Assembly (NCBI GenBank): GCA_964443025.1
Contig: CAYUEL010000071.1
Span: forward strand, 1-11,035
DNA: 11,035 nt
Origin: JAJFKJ01 sp964443025
Lineage (GTDB): Bacteria > Pseudomonadota > Gammaproteobacteria > JABCZS01
Reading direction: 5' to 3'
How positions within the stretch are numbered: the first letter of the stretch is position 1; every line of letters starts with the position of its first letter. Both the position numbers and the translations under genes were made by a program. The notes beneath the pieces were generated by a model that saw only the letters and a list, made by a program, of their open reading frames with translations, made no database searches and was not told the DNA's origin. Of this stretch, positions 1-6,092 are shown one piece after another.

Positions 1-1796
1 CCAAAACGGGGCAACGTCCCAGCGTTGATACTACTTCTCCGGATATTCGTCTCAATGCGCATTTATATGGCGATAAATTAACGTTAAGTTTGGATTTGTC
101 AGGCGACAGTTTGCATAAACGGGGTTACCGTGTGGCAATGGGCGATGCACCCATGAAAGAAAATTTAGCGGCGGCGTTATTGATTCGATCAGGCTGGCCT
201 GATACATGGGAAAAATGCAAATACATGATTGATCCCATGTGTGGCACGGGTACATTATTAATCGAAGCAGCGTTGATGGCGACGGATACTGCGCCCGGAT
301 TATTGCGTGAATCATTTGGTTTTTCTCGGTGGTTGCAACATGATGCAATGATGTGGAACAAATTAGTACAAGAAGCACGCACGCGTCGAGAAGCGGGTAT
401 GAAACGTACGTTACCCGATTTTCGTGGTTATGATGGCAGTCCGCGCGCGATTACACAATCACGTGAAAATATAGGTGCGACAGGTATGTCTCATCTCATT
501 CAAGTCAGTGTTCGTGAAATTTCAAATCTGACACCGCCCACGCATCACGGTTCACAAACAGGCATGATTATTACGAACCCACCTTATGGCGAACGTTTGG
601 GCGAAAGCGATGAGTTACGTCCATTATACGAATGTTTTGGGCAACGTTTGCGTGAACAATTTATTGGTTGGACTGTGGCTGTGTTAACCGGTAATCCTGA
701 ACTTGGAAAAGCGATGGGCATACGTGCAAAAAAACATTATGCATTTTTCAATGGAACTATTGCATGTCGACTGTTATTAATTGATGTTCAACCTGAATGG
801 TTTATGCGATCACGCGAAGAAGTATCTGAAAACGTTGAATCAAAACCCGCGGCTATTCCTGAACAATCTCAAATGGTCGCTAATCGATTATTAAAAAATA
901 AAAAAGCACTAGCATCTTGGGTGAAGAAAAATAATATCCATAATTACAGACTTTATGATGCAGATATGCCTGAATATTCAGTTGCGATTGATCTTTATGA
1001 AGATTGGGTACATGTTCAAGAATATGAAGCACCTAAAACAATTGATCCTGATAAAGCAACACAACGGTTACAAGCAGTTGTCGACGCATTACCTGGTGTA
1101 TTAAACATTCCTGCAAGTCATGTGGTTGTTAAACAGCGTCGTCGGCAACGTGATTTTTCTCAATACCAAGCGTTGGGACATCATGAAAAATACATCACCG
1201 TACAAGAAGGAAAATGTAAATTCTTAGTGAATTTGCAGGATCATCTGGATGCAGGTTTATTTTTAGATCATCGACCTATGCGCATGAAAATAGCAGAGCT
1301 AGCGCAGGGTAAACGTTTTTTGAATTTATATTGTTATACGGGTTCTGCAACAGTTCATGCGGCATTGGGTGGCGCGTATCGCAGTACCAGTGTGGATATG
1401 TCTTCGACGTATACAGCATGGGCGAAGAAAAATCTTGCATTGAATGGTTTAAGTGACGCATTACATCGTGTTACTCAAGCGGATTGCATGAGATGGTTGG
1501 ATGAGAATCATGAACTGTTCGATTTAATATTTCTTGATCCCCCCACATTTTCTCGATCTAAACGCATGAATGAGGATTTTGAAATTCAACGCGATCATGT
1601 TAGGTTGATTCAAAAAACATTGAAGCATCTTGACTCAAAAGGTGAATTATATTTTTCAACCAATTTCAGTAAGTTTAAATTTGATGTTGATGCTTTTCCT
1701 AATGTAGTTGTTGAAGATATCACATCTGAAACGATCGATAAAGATTTTGCGAGAAATAAGAAGGTACATCATTGTTTTAGGTTGAAGTGGACTTAA
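1..1796 (+). CDS. rlmL: Bifunctional 23S rRNA methyltransferase RlmKL, 5' end outside window
   Basis: This enzyme makes two base methylations in 23S rRNA of the large subunit: m2G2445 by the RlmL half and m7G2069 by the RlmK half. The frame is open from base 3 with no start, so the gene begins upstream. About 597 residues are visible against roughly 700 in E. coli, so most of the N-terminal THUMP domain is missing from the window. The RlmL methyltransferase shows the SAM-binding motif DPMCGTGTLLIEAA from base 231 and the catalytic NPPYGERL motif from base 576. The RlmK Rossmann domain shows HRPMR near 1270, the SAM motif FLNLYCYTGSATVHAALGG from about 1317, and DPPTFSRSKRM from 1536. Both catalytic halves look intact and the TAA stop is clear. 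It is convergent with fau, separated by palindromic repeats. The identification is firm. Confidence 0.95.
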   Translation, partial: KTGQRPSVDTTSPDIRLNAHLYGDKLTLSLDLSGDSLHKRGYRVAMGDAPMKENLAAALLIRSGWPDTWEKCKYMIDPMCGTGTLLIEAALMATDTAPGLLRESFGFSRWLQHDAMMWNKLVQEARTRREAGMKRTLPDFRGYDGSPRAITQSRENIGATGMSHLIQVSVREISNLTPPTHHGSQTGMIITNPPYGERLGESDELRPLYECFGQRLREQFIGWTVAVLTGNPELGKAMGIRAKKHYAFFNGTIACRLLLIDVQPEWFMRSREEVSENVESKPAAIPEQSQMVANRLLKNKKALASWVKKNNIHNYRLYDADMPEYSVAIDLYEDWVHVQEYEAPKTIDPDKATQRLQAVVDALPGVLNIPASHVVVKQRRRQRDFSQYQALGHHEKYITVQEGKCKFLVNLQDHLDAGLFLDHRPMRMKIAELAQGKRFLNLYCYTGSATVHAALGGAYRSTSVDMSSTYTAWAKKNLALNGLSDALHRVTQADCMRWLDENHELFDLIFLDPPTFSRSKRMNEDFEIQRDHVRLIQKTLKHLDSKGELYFSTNFSKFKFDVDAFPNVVVEDITSETIDKDFARNKKVHHCFRLKWT

Positions 1797-1803
1797 ACGG
1801 TGA

Positions 1804-1942
1804 TGTTGCTATTTTTTTGAGTCTCTATCGGGTCGTGCGCTGGCAAACACGCCGTGAATACATCCCTGTAGGCTCCTCCTCGACATCCTTGTCTCGGAGG
1901 GTTTGCCATCACACAACCCGATACGACTCCAAAATAGCAACA
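1804..1942. repeat. 139-bp imperfect palindrome (REP/MITE-like), element 1
   Basis: The left arm 1804-1848 begins TGTTGCTATTTT and ends TGGCAAAC. It is the imperfect reverse complement of 1901-1942, which begins GTTTGCCA and ends AAAATAGCAACA; the differences are a few substitutions and about 3 bases of length. The 52-bp interior holds two smaller hairpins: 1859-1870 (TACATCCCTGTA) and 1875-1885 pairing with 1890-1900 (CCTCCTCGACA with TGTCTCGGAGG). It starts 7 bp after the rlmKL stop. The structure suggests a non-autonomous mobile or REP-like intergenic repeat. A transcript from either side would fold strongly, so it may help end rlmKL transcripts. No transposase gene is present. Copies elsewhere in the genome cannot be checked here. 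Confidence 0.75.
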
Positions 1943-1963
1943 GCAATAGAAAGCCTTTACGTG

Positions 1964-2032
1964 AGCCGCGAACGCAAGAGAGCGGATATAGAAAGCAGGA
2001 TTCATCACATCCGCTCACTCACGTTCGTGGTT
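1964..2032. repeat. 69-bp imperfect palindrome, element 2, overlapping the fau 3' end
   Basis: Bases 1964-1987 pair with 2009-2032 at about 19 of 24 positions. The best part is the inner GAGCGGAT/ATCCGCTC, and the loop is about 21 nt. It lies 21 bp from element 1, and the two may be parts of one composite repeat. Its right arm contains the TGA stop of fau at 2015-2017, so the end of that coding region is made from repeat sequence. Confidence 0.6.
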
Positions 2033-2647
2033 CTGGTGGTGAGAATAGAACATGGGTGAATGATAAACCTTTTCCTCCGTCACAATGCCATTTAACCTTA
2101 CATCCCAGGGTTGCGCAAAAATTTCATCAACTTTTTGCATTTCATACGCCAAACCAATTAACAAAGGATGTTTGGGTCGTGGGGTTGCATTCAGAAATTC
2201 AAATGTACGATCATAATAACCTGCGCCCATGCCAATGCGATGGCATTGCGCATCAAACCCAACAAGCGGTGTAAAAACAAGATCAAGATTTTCTGCTGGT
2301 AAACATGTGTTTACATTCCAGGCGGGTTCTAAAATATTAAAACGATTCGGTTGGAGAGGAGTGTCAGCATGATAGGGTAGAAAATGTAAACTGTTAGGCG
2401 TATCCGGTGCGAGCACCGGCAAATAACATTGCTTTCCTTGCTCCCAAATGGCTTCAATGATTTTTTGCGTATGGACTTCATTGCGACGAGATAAATAAAT
2501 AGCAATGCGATGACTTTGCTCAAAGAAAGGTTGTATAAGTACTTGTTGAGTAATGTGATGGCTATGATCGTCACAGGTATTACGATTCATTGCATCGCGT
2601 TGGTGAATAATTTCGTTTCTAAGTACTTCGGTACTGTTGTTCATCAT
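2015..2647 (-). CDS. fau: 5-formyltetrahydrofolate cyclo-ligase with repeat-derived C-terminal tail
   Basis: The enzyme converts 5-formyl-THF to 5,10-methenyl-THF with ATP, returning this dead-end folate to the one-carbon pool in the cytoplasm. The 210-residue protein carries the family signatures: the basic start region RNEIIHQRDAMN (10-21), YLPVLAP (75-81), NRFNILEP (101-108), and DLVFTPLVGFD (122-132) followed by the nucleotide-binding RIGMGAGYYDR (137-147). This last motif is usually RLGMGGGYYDR, so one glycine is alanine. The usual end of the family, WDVRLNGIVTEEKVY (181-195), is followed by about 15 extra residues (HSPMFYSHHQNHERE) read partly from palindromic element 2. Tandem ATGs lie at 2647 and 2644. 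Both are just after the 6S RNA 3' end, as in the E. coli ssrS-ygfA arrangement. A longer GTG-initiated frame from 2749 runs through 6S RNA and is unlikely. Confidence 0.9.
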   Translation of the reverse strand: MMNNSTEVLRNEIIHQRDAMNRNTCDDHSHHITQQVLIQPFFEQSHRIAIYLSRRNEVHTQKIIEAIWEQGKQCYLPVLAPDTPNSLHFLPYHADTPLQPNRFNILEPAWNVNTCLPAENLDLVFTPLVGFDAQCHRIGMGAGYYDRTFEFLNATPRPKHPLLIGLAYEMQKVDEIFAQPWDVRLNGIVTEEKVYHSPMFYSHHQNHERE

Positions 2648-2651
2648 TAAT

Positions 2652-2832
2652 GGCACATCCCGAATTGCCGACAGGCGCATGCCTTGAACCCTGAAGTGAG
2701 GGGGGAGTTCTATTGCTGCATCAGGCTTCCTATCGAGACAGGTGTGCACAACAGCAGCATGTGAAGAAATCCCAGGCGTGCAATTATCGGCTCAAAAACA
2801 ATAACACCTTATCGCACAATCCAGAACGTACC
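2652..2832 (-). ncRNA. ssrS: 6S RNA
   Basis: 6S RNA folds like an open promoter, binds sigma70 RNA polymerase and restrains transcription in stationary phase. On the minus strand this interval keeps landmarks of E. coli 6S RNA in order: TGAGCCGATA, GGAAGCCT and GGGTTCAAGG, then a GCCTG-CGGC block before the 3' end. The ends close exactly: the first 16 nt (GGUACGUUCUGGAUUG) pair with the last 16 (CAAUUCGGGAUGUGCC) without a mismatch if G-U pairs are allowed. That fixes a 181-nt RNA, close to the 184 nt of E. coli. Its place between zapA and fau is the standard one. The exact ends are inferred from the stem and the promoter -10. Confidence 0.93.
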
Positions 2833-2838
2833 AAACCC

Positions 2839-2867
2839 TGTATAAAATCCTAACTGTGTTGGTCGTA
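2839..2867 (-). promoter_or_regulatory. Putative ssrS promoter
   Basis: A -10-like TATACA occupies 2844-2839 on the minus strand, and 7 nt downstream is G2832, exactly the 5' base predicted by the 6S closing stem. No good -35 is seen: the best-spaced hexamer, TACGAC at 2867-2862, is weak. The upstream half of the promoter, and the first T of the -10, lie in the left arm of the 2843-2968 palindrome. Confidence 0.5.
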
Positions 2868-2968
2868 TTTCATCGATTTTCTGCGCTACGATGCTCACAT
2901 ATTTTCAACATATGCTCCGCTTCGTTGCTCAAAAATCGATGAAATACGTCTCAACACAGCGGATTTTA
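2843..2968. repeat. 126-bp palindrome between ssrS and zapA (element 3)
   Basis: The arm 2854-2880 (starts CTGTGTTGG, ends CATCGATTTT) is a nearly perfect reverse complement of 2932-2959. The pairing continues outward as TAAAATCC (2843-2850) with GGATTTTA (2961-2968) after small bulges, and inward imperfectly toward a centre near 2905 (ACATATTTTCAACATATG region). Its sequence is unrelated to elements 1 and 2. It lies 29 bp past the zapA stop, so in RNA it could act as a large hairpin shielding or ending the zapBA transcript, and it also covers the ssrS -35 region. It is probably a dispersed intergenic repeat, but the copy number is unknown. Confidence 0.8.
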
Positions 2969-2997
2969 AATCTTGCGAAGCGTCCTTGAAATCAGCC

Positions 2998-3348
2998 TTA
3001 ATCTAGCGAGTTTTGAAAACTCTCTTCGCTAACATCTTGCTTATAACTGGATGGAGCGGTAATTAGCACTTCATCCATTGCAGCACTCAACGATTTCATT
3101 TTGGCTTCCACATTACCCTTATAATGTAACGAATCGACCCGTTCTGTCAAGAGCTCATGTGCCAAATTCAATGCAGCCATCACCGCGATGCGTTCGGGTG
3201 TGGATGCAACATTCCCGCTTTGAATGCGCCGCATATGTTGCGTCAAATGATCGGCCGCTTGTTTGAGTGCGGCAACGTCTTCTGTAGGACAAAGCACACT
3301 GTAACGTTTACCCATAATAGTGACTTGCACTGCTTGTTTTTCAGACAT
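2998..3348 (-). CDS. zapA: Cell division protein ZapA
   Basis: ZapA binds FtsZ filaments at midcell and cross-links them, helping the Z-ring form. The 116-residue protein has the family layout. An N-terminal globular part (about 1-45) carries VQVTIMGKRYSVLCP and the heptad-like ALKQAADHLTQHMRRI. A long helix (about 50-95) follows, including the typical ERIAVMAALNLAHELL, and forms the tetramer coiled coil. The start at 3348 is chosen because AGGTGAAG lies just upstream and because the earlier in-frame extension would overlap most of zapB. The start overlaps the zapB stop by 8 bp, which suggests translational coupling. The position upstream of 6S RNA matches other gammaproteobacteria. The acidic tail DVSEESFQNSLD appears unstructured. 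Confidence 0.93.
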   Translation of the reverse strand: MSEKQAVQVTIMGKRYSVLCPTEDVAALKQAADHLTQHMRRIQSGNVASTPERIAVMAALNLAHELLTERVDSLHYKGNVEAKMKSLSAAMDEVLITAPSSYKQDVSEESFQNSLD

Positions 3349-3559
3349 AATCTTCACCTGCATCGACGGAATGGACTTGACGTAAAATATGTTCAACTTT
3401 ATCACGGGCTTGAGATTGTTTTTGACGTAACGATAAATTTTCTTGTTCAAGTTGTAAGTATTGTTTGCGTAGGCGCGCATTCTCTTCGCGCAATTCCTGG
3501 CAGCTTTGTACCAACGTATTAATTTTGTTTGCTAATTCATCTAAAGTCAGTTCTGCCAT
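3341..3559 (-). CDS. ZapB-like small coiled-coil protein (TIGR02449 type)
   Basis: This is a 72-residue, almost wholly helical protein. Residues 5-60 form one coiled coil with leucine heptads (LTLDELANKINTLV, then ELREENARLRKQYLQLEQ, ENLSLRQKQ). It resembles the small proteins encoded just before zapA in many non-enteric gammaproteobacteria, which are thought to act as ZapA partners in the way ZapB does. The exact role here is inferred from architecture and coupling to zapA, and similarity to E. coli ZapB may be only structural. The ATG at 3559 is preferred because it follows a GAGGGG ribosome-binding site 8 nt away; an upstream TTG at 3574 would overlap that site. It is the first gene of the zapB-zapA-ssrS-fau unit. 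Confidence 0.85.
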   Translation of the reverse strand: MAELTLDELANKINTLVQSCQELREENARLRKQYLQLEQENLSLRQKQSQARDKVEHILRQVHSVDAGEDYV

Positions 3560-3592
3560 GATTACACCCCTCAATTGTATCCCTACCCAGGA

Positions 3593-3621
3593 ATAATAGC
3601 TTTCTGAAGGGTTGGGGTCAA
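3593..3621 (-). promoter_or_regulatory. Sigma70-type promoter of zapB-zapA
   Basis: On the minus strand TTGACC (3621-3616) and TATTAT (3598-3593) are separated by exactly 17 bp, and each matches the consensus at 5 of 6 positions. A start near 3586 would give a leader of about 26 nt that includes the zapB ribosome-binding site. It is the best promoter in the window. Confidence 0.75.
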
Positions 3622-3626
3622 ATATA

Positions 3627-3652
3627 GTGAAAAATGACTATTTATTTTTCAC
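3627..3652. promoter_or_regulatory. Perfect 9-bp inverted repeat in the divergent region, possible operator
   Basis: GTGAAAAAT (3627-3635) is repeated inverted as ATTTTTCAC (3644-3652) across an 8-bp gap, giving a 17-bp centre-to-centre distance. It lies 5 bp upstream of the zapB -35 and about 85 bp before the beta-helix gene, a position suited to a dimeric regulator. It could also be chance in AT-rich DNA. Confidence 0.3.
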
Positions 3653-3684
3653 AAGAGTAGCTATATCCTCAAAATGGATGTTTG

Positions 3685-3736
3685 CATAATAGTTCATTAA
3701 TCTTTTAATTGATCGATTTTATCAAGGAGGATAACT
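3685..3736 (+). promoter_or_regulatory. Candidate -10 and strong ribosome-binding site for the beta-helix gene
   Basis: CATAAT at 3685-3690 is one base from TATAAT but has no convincing -35 at 16-18 bp. AAGGAGG at 3724-3730 is a near-perfect Shine-Dalgarno sequence 6 nt before the ATG at 3737. It is stronger than the site of any other gene in the window, so it fixes the start. Confidence 0.5.
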
Positions 3737-5413
3737 ATGCCTGGGACGTTAGATGTGACAAATTTAAGTGGGGAATATGCACAGTTTCAGGTAGAAAAGT
3801 GCAAGGTTGTCAACCTCCCGAATGATGAAATTAAATTAGTTTCTGATCCACAGGGTAAAAGCTACAAGGGAGAAAATATAATTAAATTAATTAAATACAT
3901 AAGAGAAAAAAAAGAGCGAGAAGAATCCATACCGACAGAATTGTTTTTTCCTGAAGGCGGATATTACTTTGAAGAATCGATCATTGTGAATGTGGAAGGT
4001 CTAATTTTAAGAGGGGAAAGAATAGGGCGAGATCAAAAAGAAGGTGGAACGCATCTTTACTTCACGAAAAAATTGACAGTTAAGACAGGAGATCCAGTAA
4101 CCGGCGAACCGCTTTGGATTTCTGATATTGAGAAGGATTATCCTAATGCCAATAATAATACTCCGGATGATATTGGTCCAACAGATAATTCGAATATGTA
4201 TTATAGGGTTAAATATACTATTCGTAATTTAGAGCCGAGTCAAAACGATAAAGCTAAAAAAGGCTGTATCGATATCCGATCTAAGCATGTGACAATAACT
4301 AATTTTACTATCACTCAAAAACATAATCGACCACATAAATCGTATGTGTATCCTCCAGCTATTTGGGGAAGGCATTACAGTGAACAACAAGTAAAAGATG
4401 GGAAGCTAGTAGTTGATAATCAAAACAATCCAGTAATGGATAGATATGCCTCAGAATATTGCCACATTGAAAATATCTATTTTTTAAATACTTTTTATGG
4501 AATCAGGGTTGATAGTGGTAATGCTATGATATCTTGCATTTATGGGCATCCTATTTTTCGAGGCATTCACTTACATCGACCGGGCTCTTCAGACCCTATG
4601 CATGTGTCTCACATACATTTTAAAAGGACTGATGGTGACGACGATCCGCAATTTAGAACGCTCAGTGGTTTTTTTGGTCAGGCATTTTATTTTACAGGTT
4701 GCGAACATACCATGATATCCGATGTGTTTGCGCTTGGTTATGCTTATGGCTTTTATTTTAGCTCGGGCAAAAATGTAAAACTACACATTACGAATGTAGA
4801 TTTTGATTCATGCCGCTTTGCAATCCGAGCGCATAAGGATTCACATGGAAGCGCCCAAATAAGTAACTTAACGGCTCGTTGTGGGGGAAAATGGAATGCA
4901 AACAGGGATCAAATAGGATCACGACGGGAAGAGCATGACAGGTCAAATGCTATGGGAATTTTCATTGAGTCAAATGCTGACGATGAAAATAAGAAAAAAG
5001 GTTTCAATATGCAGTTTTATAATCTTATGATTCTTCAGCCGTACGAAACGGGAATAAATGTGAGTGGCCCTAGTTACCTTATGATAGAGAATTTAGGGAT
5101 GTTTTGTTGGGGAATAAATCCAAAAACACAAGATAGAGAGCTTCAGTCTAGTCTTGTAGCAAAAAGTGGTGCAACAATACAAGTAGGAAATAATCGCTTT
5201 GTAACCGATATCCATGTTATTCAAGAGCACCGTACAGAGACAGGAGGGCGCATTCTTGGAAAATTAAATTACGAAAAGGCTCTTTCCTCTGTTGCTAGTA
5301 GCTCGAGCCCTGTCACTCATTCCGGCATTCAAGGCGGCAAAGCCTCAGGGGTAGATAAGAATATTAATGGGCAAGGCAAAAGACAGTTTAATTTTCGCAT
5401 CTCAAAACTATAG
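3737..5413 (+). CDS. Right-handed parallel beta-helix (pectate-lyase-like) protein, accessory gene
   Basis: The exact family of this 558-residue protein is not recognised. Residues 68-92 (LFFPEGGYYF, then VEGLILRGERIG) look like the opening of pectate-lyase-3/GH28-type beta-helices: a 'P-G-Y' turn followed by a strand and L-R-G. Repeated short strand blocks follow, fitting helix rungs: CIDIRSKHVTITNFTI (177-192), CHIENIYFLNTFYGIRVDSG (242-261), GIHLHRPGSSDPMHVSHIHF (276-295), FYFTGCEHTMISDVFAL (317-333), GFYFSSGKNVKLHITNVDF (338-356) and INVSGPSYLMIENLGMF (440-456). No signal peptide or membrane segment is seen. The tail 517-558 is Ser/Gly-rich and flexible. Aspartates and histidines such as HFKRTDGDDD (294-303) could be catalytic, but this cannot be assigned. 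The gene interrupts the usual zap/ygfB neighbourhood. It uses many AGA/AGG, ATA and GGA/GGG codons, unlike its neighbours, which suggests transfer. It could be a polysaccharide lyase or epimerase, a tailspike-like binder or a secreted effector. Confidence 0.75.
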   Translation: MPGTLDVTNLSGEYAQFQVEKCKVVNLPNDEIKLVSDPQGKSYKGENIIKLIKYIREKKEREESIPTELFFPEGGYYFEESIIVNVEGLILRGERIGRDQKEGGTHLYFTKKLTVKTGDPVTGEPLWISDIEKDYPNANNNTPDDIGPTDNSNMYYRVKYTIRNLEPSQNDKAKKGCIDIRSKHVTITNFTITQKHNRPHKSYVYPPAIWGRHYSEQQVKDGKLVVDNQNNPVMDRYASEYCHIENIYFLNTFYGIRVDSGNAMISCIYGHPIFRGIHLHRPGSSDPMHVSHIHFKRTDGDDDPQFRTLSGFFGQAFYFTGCEHTMISDVFALGYAYGFYFSSGKNVKLHITNVDFDSCRFAIRAHKDSHGSAQISNLTARCGGKWNANRDQIGSRREEHDRSNAMGIFIESNADDENKKKGFNMQFYNLMILQPYETGINVSGPSYLMIENLGMFCWGINPKTQDRELQSSLVAKSGATIQVGNNRFVTDIHVIQEHRTETGGRILGKLNYEKALSSVASSSSPVTHSGIQGGKASGVDKNINGQGKRQFNFRISKL

Positions 5414-5462
5414 TGGGCAAGTTGAGAAAAGGAAGTTGGGTGAAGCATGATTGGGCAACTAA

Positions 5463-5471
5463 TGTTATAAT
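5463..5471 (+). promoter_or_regulatory. Extended -10 promoter of the ygfB operon
   Basis: TGTTATAAT is a perfect extended -10 (TGnTATAAT). No good -35 is found 16-18 bp upstream, which is usual for this promoter class. Transcription would start near 5478, giving a leader of about 25 nt before the ATG at 5503. That leader contains no recognisable Shine-Dalgarno sequence. Confidence 0.65.
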
Positions 5472-5502
5472 CGTAATTTAAACTAATACGATCATATATT
5501 AT

Positions 5503-6081
5503 ATGTCAGATATCAAACAACTTCCTTCTTTTGAGGATGTGGCCAACTTGTTTGGCAAATCCTCCGTTTATACCCATCCCAGTTTTGCGCATGGCTATTG
5601 GTTAGGCATGATTTGCGGGGGTGTTCAAGCTTCTCCGAAAGCTTGGCTAGAAACCGTGTTAGGGCAAGAAGAAAATTGGGCGAAGTTGCCGACTCCCTTG
5701 CAACACATGATATTACTGACGGCGGAAGCCTCTGTCGAGCAATTGGGTGATTCTCAATACAGTTTGCAATTGTTAATTCCAGATGATGATGAAGATCTGG
5801 ATGATCGTGTTCATGCTATCAGTGAATGGTGCCGGGGTTTTATGCAAGGGTTTCGTGAGCAAAATCAAAAACATCATGAATTATTGCAAGGTGACGCGGC
5901 AGAAGCGTTAGCTGATATAAATGAAATCACGCAAATGGGTTTAGAATTAGAAGATGACCCAGAAGAAGAACAAAATTATATAGAATTAGTTGAATATGTT
6001 CGCGTTGCAGTGATACTTATTCATCAAGATTTATTAAGTAAGCAAAGTCAACCTACGGGTGGTTCACCCATTTTGCACTGA
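5503..6081 (+). CDS. ygfB: YgfB/UPF0149 family protein
   Basis: This 192-residue alpha-helical protein of the UPF0149 (YecA/YgfB) family is of similar length to E. coli YgfB. Matching parts are HGYWLGMICGG (30-40, HGLISGMICGG in E. coli), an acidic PDDDEDLDDR (93-102), the helix ISEWCRGFMQGF (107-118), EITQMGLELEDDPEEEQ (141-157), ELVEYVRVAVILIHQDL (161-177) and the terminal LH. It lacks the C-terminal SEC-C zinc motif found in YecA. The molecular role is poorly known; in Pseudomonas, YgfB is reported to affect expression of an AmpD-type amidase. It leads the ygfB-pepP-ubiH-ubiI-gcvT operon as in other gammaproteobacteria, with 11 bp to pepP. The ATG has no Shine-Dalgarno but the N-terminus aligns well. 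Confidence 0.92.
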   Translation: MSDIKQLPSFEDVANLFGKSSVYTHPSFAHGYWLGMICGGVQASPKAWLETVLGQEENWAKLPTPLQHMILLTAEASVEQLGDSQYSLQLLIPDDDEDLDDRVHAISEWCRGFMQGFREQNQKHHELLQGDAAEALADINEITQMGLELEDDPEEEQNYIELVEYVRVAVILIHQDLLSKQSQPTGGSPILH

Positions 6082-6092
6082 GAAACACAAAC

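Noticed and set aside
1787..2274. Open frames on both strands across the rlmKL-fau gap
   Set aside because: They are read through palindromic repeats or antisense to fau, with no ribosome-binding sites and no protein family character.
2648..2749. Longer fau beginning at GTG 2749
   Set aside because: The extension is read entirely from 6S RNA sequence and has no similarity to the family N-terminus; the ATG pair at 2647/2644 fits the known protein start.
3349..3480. Longer zapA beginning at 3480
   Set aside because: It would overlap most of zapB, and its added residues do not resemble ZapA; AGGTGAAG directly precedes the ATG at 3348.
5411..5462. Terminator after the beta-helix gene
   Set aside because: Only a 5-bp AGTTG/CAACT pairing and short GGGCAA direct repeats are seen, with no GC-rich stem followed by a T-run.
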